From positions 1-64,000 of the forward strand of contig NZ_JBBUTI010000001.1 of the NCBI RefSeq assembly GCF_038066635.1: a stretch of DNA of 64,000 bases. The letters are read 5' to 3'. Shown here one piece after another: positions 43,501-51,722 of the stretch. The notes beneath the pieces are model-generated. The model searched no databases and was not told the DNA's origin. It was given only the letters and a program-made list of their open reading frames with translations. Source of the DNA: Ideonella margarita (GTDB lineage Bacteria > Pseudomonadota > Gammaproteobacteria > Burkholderiales > Burkholderiaceae_C). The position numbers and the translations under genes were made by a program. Position 1 is the stretch's first letter. Every line of letters starts with the position of its first letter.

Positions 43501-44469
43501 TCAGAAGTTGTGCTTCAGGCCCAGGTCGTAGCCGACCTTCTTGGTGCCGGCAACACGCTGGGTGCCGCCAAATTCCAGCACGTCGGCGTACACGGTGGTG
43601 CGCTTCGACAGGAAGTACTGGTAGCCGACAGCAGCTTGCTTGACCAGGGTGGCGTCAACAGCCGTCGCCTTGTTCTTCAGTTCGCCGTAGCTGCCACGGA
43701 AGGCGCCATTGCCCACCGGTGCCACTGCGCTCACCAGGAACGACTGGATCTTCTGGTCAGCGGCGTTCTTGCCGTCACCGAAGAAAGCGCCGACCTTGGC
43801 GATGCCGAAGTCGTACGAACCGTTCACGGTGGCCCAGCGGTCCTTCGTGTTCGACGGGTTCTCGAAGCCAACACCCACGCTCAGCGGGCCGGTGGTGTAC
43901 GAGCCACCCAGGCTGTACGGACGCTTGGCGCCCGAACCTGCGTTGGCGTCGGTTTCAGCGATCTGTGCGCCGAAAGCCAGGCCGTTGGCGGCGTAGCTGT
44001 AGGTCACCGAGTTGCTGTAACGGGTCGAGATGTCGGCGATGGCAGCCTTGCCTTGCACGATCAGGGCGTTCGAAGCAACGGTGTCGGTGCCGAACGGGTC
44101 AGCCACGTTCTGGCTGTAGGTGTAAGCCGGGTTTTCTTCGCGGCCCAGCACGACACGGCCGTAGGCGCTTTGCAGGCCGACGATGGCCTTGCCGTCCCAG
44201 AAGCGGGTAGCTGCGGTCTGGGTGCCTTCATCGGCGTTGAAGCGGTGTTCGATCTGGAACACGGCTTGCAGACCGCCACCCAGGTCTTCCACACCACGGA
44301 AGCCCAGACGGCTGCCGGAGCCGTTGCGCACTTCCTTGTTGGCAACCTTGTTGGCTTGCTGAGCGACCGACAGGTCGACGCGGCCATACACGGTCACCGA
44401 AGATTGAGCCATCGCGGCGGAACCCAGCGAAGCCAGGGCCAGGGAGAGGGGAACGAGACGGAAGTTCAT
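43501..44469 (-). CDS. Gram-negative trimeric porin
   Basis: A 322-residue outer-membrane porin of the betaproteobacterial type (OmpC/PhoE-like, Bordetella/Neisseria group). The signal peptide ends after AMA (21); SSVTVYGRVDLSV begins the first strand; GSRLGFRGVEDLGGGL is the conserved second-strand region; the C-terminal residue is Phe, the OMP insertion signal. Strong AAGGA lies upstream of ATG. A dedicated terminator and weak promoter show it is monocistronic. The pore specificity cannot be read. Confidence 0.94.
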   Translation of the reverse strand: MNFRLVPLSLALASLGSAAMAQSSVTVYGRVDLSVAQQANKVANKEVRNGSGSRLGFRGVEDLGGGLQAVFQIEHRFNADEGTQTAATRFWDGKAIVGLQSAYGRVVLGREENPAYTYSQNVADPFGTDTVASNALIVQGKAAIADISTRYSNSVTYSYAANGLAFGAQIAETDANAGSGAKRPYSLGGSYTTGPLSVGVGFENPSNTKDRWATVNGSYDFGIAKVGAFFGDGKNAADQKIQSFLVSAVAPVGNGAFRGSYGELKNKATAVDATLVKQAAVGYQYFLSKRTTVYADVLEFGGTQRVAGTKKVGYDLGLKHNF

Positions 44470-44532
44470 GTGAAGTCCTTTTTATCTGTCAGATGCAGCA
44501 GTTGTCCGGAGGGACCACTGCACACGGAAAGG

Positions 44533-44561
44533 ACTGTAGGCTCGGGTTTACCCCAGATAAA
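44533..44561 (-). promoter_or_regulatory. Possible porin promoter
   Basis: On the minus strand TTTATC, a 17-base spacer and TACAGT form a weak sigma-70-like promoter 64-92 bases upstream of the porin start. The spacer includes GGGT-AA-ACCC, a short palindrome that might bind a regulator. The rest of 44470-44743 shows nothing else recognisable. Confidence 0.35.
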
Positions 44562-44743
44562 TTCGCCACTCAGCAATTCACTGTTCCATTTTTGGCAACG
44601 CTGTAATTTTCTTTGGCCTGAAATGCGTGTTAGTCGTAAATGGTTCTGCAGAAACTTGACCCCTCATGCCCGTCGTGACGCCGGGACAGCCACCCAACGC
44701 CCGCACAATCAAAGGCTGTTGCAAGTTGTCAGGAACTGATCCC

Positions 44744-45343
44744 ATGACCCTGCCGTTCAAGCTGAATCTCGAACCCTCTCGCGACAAAAGTGTGTTGCGC
44801 AAGCAACTGCAGGCGGAACGACTGAGCCTGCTGGATCGCCACCAGCGCGCCGCCCACCTGCAGGAAGTGCTGATGGTGTGGCTCATCAGCCGCCCGGAAA
44901 AGACGATTGGCGCCTACTGGCCCATCAAGGGCGAGTTCGACGCACTGCCCGCGCTGTACCGCTGGGCCGAAGGCCACGAAGACCGCCGCATCGGTCTGCC
45001 GGTGATGAACCGGGAGACCAAGCAGCTGACCTTCCATGTCTGGTACCCCGGTTGCCCGATGGAAGAAGACGCCTACGGCATCCCGAAGCCGAAAGACACC
45101 GAGGCCTTTCACCCCGAGCTGCTGCTGGTGCCTTGCGTGGGCTTTGGCCCGGGCGGTGTGCGCCTGGGCTATGGCGGCGGCTTCTATGACCGCACGCTGG
45201 CAGCGCTTGACCCGCTGCCGGCCACCGCCGGGTTGGCCTACTCCCACGGCTACGTGCCCTGGCTGGAAGGCGAGCCGCATGACGTGCCGCTCGACGCCTT
45301 GCTGACGGAAGAAGGCGTGTCCTGGCAGCGCGGGGTGCTCTGA
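44744..45343 (+). CDS. 5-formyltetrahydrofolate cyclo-ligase
   Basis: A 199-residue enzyme converting 5-formyl-THF to 5,10-methenyl-THF with ATP, recycling a storage folate. SVLRKQLQAER near the N terminus, IGAYWPIKGEFD near 58-69, and the phosphate/ATP site GPGGVRLGYGGGFYDRTL (about 141-158) are the family signature. ATG 44744 is preceded by AGGA; the frame is open to 44666 but without similarity. It is one of several folate genes in the window. Confidence 0.94.
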   Translation: MTLPFKLNLEPSRDKSVLRKQLQAERLSLLDRHQRAAHLQEVLMVWLISRPEKTIGAYWPIKGEFDALPALYRWAEGHEDRRIGLPVMNRETKQLTFHVWYPGCPMEEDAYGIPKPKDTEAFHPELLLVPCVGFGPGGVRLGYGGGFYDRTLAALDPLPATAGLAYSHGYVPWLEGEPHDVPLDALLTEEGVSWQRGVL

Positions 45344-45352
45344 GCGACCATG

Positions 45353-45378
45353 AAAAAGGGCGGCCCGCAGGCCGCCCT
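45353..45378 (-). terminator. Intrinsic terminator of ompW
   Basis: GGGCGGCC (45358-45365), loop CGCA, GGCCGCCC (45370-45377); on the minus strand five T follow, giving an intrinsic terminator for ompW. On the plus strand only TT follows, so it may also weakly stop the folate gene transcript. Confidence 0.8.
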
Positions 45379-45397
45379 TGGCTGAATCAGGCCACGC

Positions 45398-46042
45398 TCA
45401 GAAGCGCTTGCCGAAGCCCACGCTGACCAGCAGCGGATCGACCTTGAAGGTGCCGATCTTGGTTTCGTTCGACAGCACGTCGGTCTTGATCTGGACCTTC
45501 TTCACGTCGAAGTTCAGCAGCCAGCCGCCACCCACCGGCACGTCCACGCCGACTTGTGCGGCCAGGCCAACGCTGTTGCGCTTGAGGTTCAGGTTCAGGG
45601 CCGACACGCCCGATTCCCACTGCACATCAGAGATGTTGGTGTAGTTCACGCCCACACCCACGTACGGGCGGAAGCCCTCCAGGCCGGTGAAGTGGTACTG
45701 CGCCGTCAGGGTCGGGGGCAGGTGCTTGAAGCTGCCGATCTTGCCGCCGCCAACCGACAGGGTCTGCTTCTGCGGGTAGGTCAGGATCAGCTCGGCCGCG
45801 ATGTTCGGCGTGAAGAAATAGCTGATGTCCAGCTCGGGGATCCACTTGTCGTTGATCGATGCCTCGACCGGCGAGCCCACCACGGCGGTCAGCGTGGTCT
45901 TCAGGTCAGCGCTGTTGGTGTTGGCCGACTGCAGATGCGCGGCGCGGCCGCGAACGAGCCAGCTGCCCGTGTCCTGGGCGGCGGCGATCTGGGGCAGGGT
46001 GGCGGCTGCGATGGCGGCCAGGGCGATCAGTTGCTTGCGCAT
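45398..46042 (-). CDS. ompW: OmpW family outer-membrane protein
   Basis: A 214-residue eight-stranded beta-barrel. Signal peptide 1-22 (cut after AAA-Q); GSWLVRGRAAHLQ starts strand 1; PELDISYFFTPNIAAELILTY and PYVGVGVNYTNI are typical OmpW strands; C-terminal Phe. OmpW proteins are thought to pass small hydrophobic molecules. AAGGAG lies just before the ATG (46049-46054 on the plus strand). Confidence 0.94.
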   Translation of the reverse strand: MRKQLIALAAIAAATLPQIAAAQDTGSWLVRGRAAHLQSANTNSADLKTTLTAVVGSPVEASINDKWIPELDISYFFTPNIAAELILTYPQKQTLSVGGGKIGSFKHLPPTLTAQYHFTGLEGFRPYVGVGVNYTNISDVQWESGVSALNLNLKRNSVGLAAQVGVDVPVGGGWLLNFDVKKVQIKTDVLSNETKIGTFKVDPLLVSVGFGKRF

Positions 46043-46187
46043 GGAAAACTCCTTCTAGGTTGCAATGAATTCGGGACCTTGGGGTCTGAATGCATTGCAC
46101 CGCGGAGGGCGCATCGTCAACTTGTGTGGGCGCAAGCGGGCCCGGGTTCAGGCTTGCCAGCAAGGGCAGCCTTGATGTGCGTCAGAG

Positions 46188-46218
46188 GTGGTGCGCGGCG
46201 CTGATGCGCGCGCACCAC
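46188..46218 (-). terminator. Long GC hairpin after metF
   Basis: GTGGTGCGCG (46188-46197) and CGCGCACCAC (46209-46218) form a perfect 10-base stem with an 11-base loop, 19 bases after the metF stop on the minus strand. No T-run follows; likely a 3' end structure of the ahcY-tlyA-metF message. Confidence 0.5.
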
Positions 46219-46236
46219 ATCGACGGCTGCTGCCGG

Positions 46237-47076
46237 TCAGCCGTTCAGGCGGCGGCAGATTTCGAGCACCGTGGCGCTCTGGTTCATCGAGTAGAAGTGC
46301 AGGCCCGGCACGCCGGCGGTGCGCAGCTGGTCGCACAGGTCGGTCACCACATCCAGGCCAAATGCCTTGATGCTGGCGCTGTCGTCGCCGAAGCTTTGCA
46401 GGCGCAGACGGATCCAGCGCGGCACATCGGCGCCGCAGCTGTCGGCAAAGCGCAGGATGCCGCTGGCATTGGTGATCGGCATGATGCCGGGCACCACCGG
46501 GATGTCAGCGCCCAGCGCGTAGGCGTCATCCACGAAGCGGAAGTACGCGTCCGAGTTGAAGAAGAACTGGGTGATCGCCGAGTCAGCGCCGGCCTTCACC
46601 TTGGTGGCATAGGCCTGCAGGTCCGCCTGGGGCGAGCGCGCCTGCGGATGCATCTCCGGGTAGGCCGCCACTTCAATGTGGAAGTGGTCGCCGGTCTCGG
46701 CGCGGATGAAGGCCACGAGGTCGCTCGCGTAGCGGAACTCGCCGAAGCCGCCGTAGCCGCTGGGCAGATCGCCGCGCAGCGCCACGATGCGCTTCACGCC
46801 GATGGCCTTGAATTCCGCAAGCCGCTCGCGGATGGTGGCGGCATCAGCGCCGATGCAGCTGAAGTGCGGCGCACCGGCATGGCCTTCGCTCAGGATGGAC
46901 TGCACGGTCTGCAGCGTGCCGTCCTGCGTCGAGCCGCCCGCACCGTAGGTCACCGAGCAGAACGCCGGCTTCAGCGCGTACAGCTCGCTGCGCACGGCGG
47001 CGAGCTTGGTCACGCCTTCAGGCGTCTTCGGGGGGAAGAACTCCAGGCTCAGCTGGAAGTCGTCGGAAACACTCAT
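46237..47076 (-). CDS. metF: Methylenetetrahydrofolate reductase
   Basis: A 279-residue FAD enzyme reducing 5,10-methylene-THF to 5-methyl-THF, the methyl donor for homocysteine. LSLEFFPPKTPEG (8-20) holds the catalytic Glu; VTYGAGGSTQDGT (39-51), HFSCIGAD near 73-80 and VPGIMPITN near 187-195 are conserved. Third gene of ahcY-tlyA-metF, 11 bases after tlyA, thus under the SAH riboswitch. Confidence 0.96.
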   Translation of the reverse strand: MSVSDDFQLSLEFFPPKTPEGVTKLAAVRSELYALKPAFCSVTYGAGGSTQDGTLQTVQSILSEGHAGAPHFSCIGADAATIRERLAEFKAIGVKRIVALRGDLPSGYGGFGEFRYASDLVAFIRAETGDHFHIEVAAYPEMHPQARSPQADLQAYATKVKAGADSAITQFFFNSDAYFRFVDDAYALGADIPVVPGIMPITNASGILRFADSCGADVPRWIRLRLQSFGDDSASIKAFGLDVVTDLCDQLRTAGVPGLHFYSMNQSATVLEICRRLNG

Positions 47077-47087
47077 GGGGAGTCTCT

Positions 47088-47860
47088 TCAGGGCGCAACC
47101 GGGGCCGAAGCCCGCTGCGCCAGTATGAAAAATTCGCGGTTGCCGTCACCACCCGTCACCGGGCTGTCGCGCCAGTTCAGCACGGTCAGGCCGCAAGCCA
47201 CGCAGGTCTCACGCAGGCGTGTCTCCACCCGCGCAAAGGCGCTGGCGTGCTTCACCAAGCCGCCCTTGCCGATGTCGGCAGGCTGCAACTCGAACTGCGG
47301 CTTGACCAGCATCAGCACATGGCCGCCCGGGGCCAGCAGCGGCGCCAGTGCCGGCAGCACCAGGCTGAGCGAGATGAATGACAAGTCGCCGGTGATCAGG
47401 TCGAAGCCCGGGGCCTGCCAGGCCTCGCCCAGCACCTCGGGGCTGAGGCTGCGGGCATTGACGCCTTCCAGCGCCACCACCCGCGGGTCGGCGGCCAGCC
47501 GCGGATGCAGCTGGCCGTGGCCCACGTCCACGCCCACCACCTGGCGGCAGCCGGCGGACAGCAGCACATCGGTGAAGCCACCGGTGCTCTGCCCGACGTC
47601 CAACGCGAGGCCGCCCTGCAAGGCCAGACCGGCGTCGCGCAGCACACCTTCCAGCTTCAGGCCACCGCGCGAGGCCCAGCGCAACTCGGCGTCGTCCACC
47701 AGTTCGAACTGGCAGCCTTCCGGCAAGTCTTCACCGGCCTTGCGCGGCACGGTCCAGCCCTTCGGGCCGAGCCAGCGCACGCCGCCGTGCTCAATCAGTC
47801 GCTGGGCGGCCGAACGCGAGGGCGCGAGGCCCTGCTGGACAAGAAGCTGGTCCGCGCGCA

Positions 47861-47861
<1 letters not shown>
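47088..47861 (-). CDS. tlyA: TlyA-family RNA methyltransferase
   Basis: A 257-residue protein with an N-terminal S4 RNA-binding domain (about 1-60, RADQLLVQQGLAPSRSAAQRLI) and an FtsJ-like SAM methyltransferase domain (ALDVGQSTGGFTDVLL near 86-101; GDLSFISL near 153-160). TlyA in mycobacteria methylates rRNA riboses; in betaproteobacteria the substrate is unproven. Its ATG overlaps the ahcY stop by one base (TGATG), linking a methyl-consuming enzyme to SAH recycling. Confidence 0.9.
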
Positions 47862-49303
<1,442 letters not shown>

Positions 49304-49375
49304 CAATGTTCTCCGGAGGTCGGACAAAAAGCCCGCGGCGATTGATGACGTGCTGAGTGGCCCTCTCGGGCACGG

Positions 49376-49405
49376 CTCACCCACGACACCAACGGTGCGG
49401 GTGAG
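49376..49405 (-). promoter_or_regulatory. Hairpin between SAH riboswitch and ahcY
   Basis: CTCACCC (49376-49382) and GGGTGAG (49399-49405) form a perfect 7-base stem around a loop with a small ACC/GGT pairing. It lies between the aptamer and the SD and could be part of the expression platform. There is no T-run, so it is not an intrinsic terminator. Confidence 0.4.
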
Positions 49406-49424
49406 CGCGGTTGCAATTGAATGG

Positions 49425-49494
49425 TCCGAGCCTGGGGCCTGCGCAACTCGACACAAAACGGTGTCGGCGCCAGTCCTTGCAACGCTCCTCGGAT
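49425..49494 (-). ncRNA. S-adenosylhomocysteine (SAH) riboswitch
   Basis: On the minus strand the segment begins ATCCGAGGAGCGTTGCAAGG (49495 down to 49476) and ends CAGGCTCGGA (49434 to 49425). The outer CCGAG/CTCGG stem, the GGAGCG(T)TGCAA core and the CAGGCTCGG closing strand match the known SAH riboswitch of proteobacteria, which senses SAH and raises ahcY expression. A variable hairpin (GCCGACACCGTTTTGTGTCG region) sits in the middle as expected. It lies about 120 bases upstream of ahcY and would control ahcY, tlyA and metF. Confidence 0.9.
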
Positions 49495-49521
49495 CAGGAA
49501 GCCGCAAGTTTATCAGCGGGT

Positions 49522-49539
49522 CCGCAAGCCTGCTTGCGG
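49522..49539. promoter_or_regulatory. 18-bp palindrome upstream of the SAH riboswitch
   Basis: CCGCAAGC-CT-GCTTGCGG is a perfect inverted repeat with a 2-base centre; an additional half-site CCGCAAG is at 49502-49508. It lies where the ahcY promoter must be (between ppk2 and the aptamer), with a GATAAA (49514-49509, minus) as possible -10. Likely an operator for a dimeric regulator. Confidence 0.5.
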
Positions 49540-49584
49540 CCGGTCGTGACAAAACAGGCAGGGAAGCAGGCTAGTTGGCGGGCA

Positions 49585-50772
49585 TCAGCCGGCGGCGTCT
49601 GTTCCGGCCCGGGCCGCAGCCCCGCCAGAAGCCCCCGCCAGATGGTCATCGCCGCCATGCCCCACGAGCGAGGGGCGACCGACGATCAGCGGATCGACCG
49701 GCCCCAGCGCCTTCACCTCTTTCTGCGTGTAGGGCAGGCGGTGCAGCACGTAGCGCATGGCGTTCAGCCGCGCGCGCTTCTTGCAGTTCGACTTGATCAC
49801 CGTCCACGGCGCATCGGGCGTGTCGGTATGCAGGAACATGGCCTCCTTGGCGCGGGTGTAGTCGTCCCACTTGTCGAGGCTGGCCATGTCGATCGGGCTG
49901 AGCTTCCACTGTTTGAGCGGATGGAGCTTGCGCTCCTTGAAGCGGCGGCGCTGCTCTTCCTGGCTGACCGAGAACCAGAACTTGAAGAGGTGGATGCCGG
50001 AGCGCGCGAGGTGTCGCTCGAACTCGGGCGCCTCGCGCATGAACTGCTCCACTTCCGCGTCCGAGCAGAAACCCATGACGCGCTCGACGCCGGCGCGGTT
50101 GTACCAGCTGCGATCAAACAGCACGATCTCGCCGCGTGTCGGCAGGTGCGCGATGTAGCGCTGGAAGTACCACTGGCCGCGCTCCACCTCGCTCGGTTTT
50201 TCAAGCGCCACCACGCGGGCGCCGCGCGGGTTCAGGTGCTCCATGAAGCGTTTGATGGTGCCGCCCTTGCCGGCGGCGTCCCGCCCCTCGAACAGGATGA
50301 CGACCCGCTGGCCGGTGTCCTTCACCCAGGCCTGCAGCTTGAGCAGTTCCACCTGCAGCTGGTACTTCTGTTGCTCATAGCGCTTGCGCGACAGCAGGTT
50401 GCGGTAGGGGTAGGCGCCCTCGCGCCAACCCGGCGCCAGCTCCAGGTCGGGGTCGATGCCGGTGGGTTTGGCCGCAGGGTGGGCCAGCGCCTGGCGCAGC
50501 GCCTTCACGTCATCAGGCGATGCGCCCTGCAGCAGCGCCTGCACCTGGCTCAGCCATTCAGCGTCGTCCGGCGAATGCGGTTGATTCAGCAGCCCGGTCA
50601 TCACTTCTGCCTGCACGCTGCGGGCACGCTCGGTGGCGTTCTTCACCACCACGGCGCGGCGGCCGCTGGCACTGCGGGCGCCAGACACATCGCCCTCTAC
50701 CACCAGGCGCGGTAGCGCGGCAGGGTCGGCGTGGGGGCGTTTGGCGGTGGCTTTGGGGTTGGGCGAAGGCAT
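49585..50772 (-). CDS. ppk2: Polyphosphate kinase 2
   Basis: A 395-residue PPK2-family enzyme that phosphorylates nucleotides using polyphosphate. The catalytic domain has Walker A EGRDAAGKGG (162-171), DRSWYNRAGVERVMGF (220-235) and a lid module with Arg-rich RRRFKERKLHP. The first ~115 residues are an extra N-terminal extension with low similarity to other families, and the last ~30 a Gly/Ala tail. GGAG precedes the ATG. Lies upstream of the ahcY promoter on the same strand. Confidence 0.92.
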   Translation of the reverse strand: MPSPNPKATAKRPHADPAALPRLVVEGDVSGARSASGRRAVVVKNATERARSVQAEVMTGLLNQPHSPDDAEWLSQVQALLQGASPDDVKALRQALAHPAAKPTGIDPDLELAPGWREGAYPYRNLLSRKRYEQQKYQLQVELLKLQAWVKDTGQRVVILFEGRDAAGKGGTIKRFMEHLNPRGARVVALEKPSEVERGQWYFQRYIAHLPTRGEIVLFDRSWYNRAGVERVMGFCSDAEVEQFMREAPEFERHLARSGIHLFKFWFSVSQEEQRRRFKERKLHPLKQWKLSPIDMASLDKWDDYTRAKEAMFLHTDTPDAPWTVIKSNCKKRARLNAMRYVLHRLPYTQKEVKALGPVDPLIVGRPSLVGHGGDDHLAGASGGAAARAGTDAAG

Positions 50773-50882
50773 GCGTCAATCTCCGTGCTGAGGTCTGGCA
50801 GCCATCATGAAACTTTCGTGACGGTCGGCCTTGATGCCGGTCAAGCCTCGTTCGCCGCCGGGCCATGTGGGACACTTTTGCC

Positions 50883-51683
50883 ATGACCCCGCAGCCAATG
50901 CGAGCCTGGTCCTCCATCGATGACGCCCTCCTGGCGCCGGTGCGGGGCGTGCTCACCGACATCGACGACACCTTGACGCGTGATGGCGCCATCGAACCCT
51001 CCGCGCTGGAGGCCTTGCAGCTGCTTGCTGACGCCGGCATTCCGGTGATCGCCATCACCGGCCGCCCGGCGGGCTGGAGCGAGCCCTTCGCCCGCAGCTG
51101 GCCGGTGCGCGCCATCGTGGCCGAAAACGGCGCGGTGATGCTGCGGCGATCAGGCGCTGGGCCGGATCTGGCCATCAGCTTCACCCAGGACGAGCCCACC
51201 CGCCAGGCCAACTTCGCCCGGCTGCAGGCCTGTGCCGCAGCCATCGTGGCCACGGTGCCCGGCGCCAGGATGGCCGAGGACAGCGCAGGCCGCCTGACCG
51301 ACATCGCCATCGACCACAGCGAGTTCACCCACCTGCCGCCCGAGCAGATCGACGCGGTGGTGGCGCTCATGCGCGCCCATGGCCTGACCGCCACGGTCAG
51401 CTCCATCCACATCAACGGCTGGATAGGCCAGCACAGCAAGCTCACGGCCGCCGCCTGGGCCGTGCCGGCCCTGCTCGGCCATGCGTTTGATGCGGCCGAG
51501 TGGCTGTACGTGGGCGACTCCACCAACGACCAGCTGATGTTCCAGCACATCCCGCTGTCGGTGGGCGTGGCCAACATCGCCCGCTTCGTGCCGCAGCTGC
51601 AGCACCTGCCGGCGTGGGTGACGCAGGCTGAACGTGGCGAAGGATTTGCGGAAATGGCGCAGCGCCTGCTGGCGCACGGCTAA
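50883..51683 (+). CDS. HAD-IIB family phosphatase
   Basis: A 266-residue HAD hydrolase. The four motifs are: TDIDDTLT (motif I, nucleophile Asp in the first 30 residues), AITGRPAG (motif II), a Lys in HSKLTA (motif III) and GDSTNDQLMF (motif IV). The cap insertion between II and III makes it the IIB class, like Cof and mannosyl-3-phosphoglycerate phosphatases. Natural substrate unknown. ATG 50883 is selected; an ATG at 50865 would add six residues. Divergent from ppk2. Confidence 0.87.
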   Translation: MTPQPMRAWSSIDDALLAPVRGVLTDIDDTLTRDGAIEPSALEALQLLADAGIPVIAITGRPAGWSEPFARSWPVRAIVAENGAVMLRRSGAGPDLAISFTQDEPTRQANFARLQACAAAIVATVPGARMAEDSAGRLTDIAIDHSEFTHLPPEQIDAVVALMRAHGLTATVSSIHINGWIGQHSKLTAAAWAVPALLGHAFDAAEWLYVGDSTNDQLMFQHIPLSVGVANIARFVPQLQHLPAWVTQAERGEGFAEMAQRLLAHG

Positions 51684-51722
51684 ACGGTGACGGCAATCAG
51701 CCGATAGGGGTCATGGGGCTTG

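Noticed and set aside
49522..49539. Palindrome as the ppk2 terminator
   Set aside because: A 2-base centre is too tight for an RNA hairpin loop without fraying, and no T-run follows on the minus strand; operator is the better reading, though not proven.
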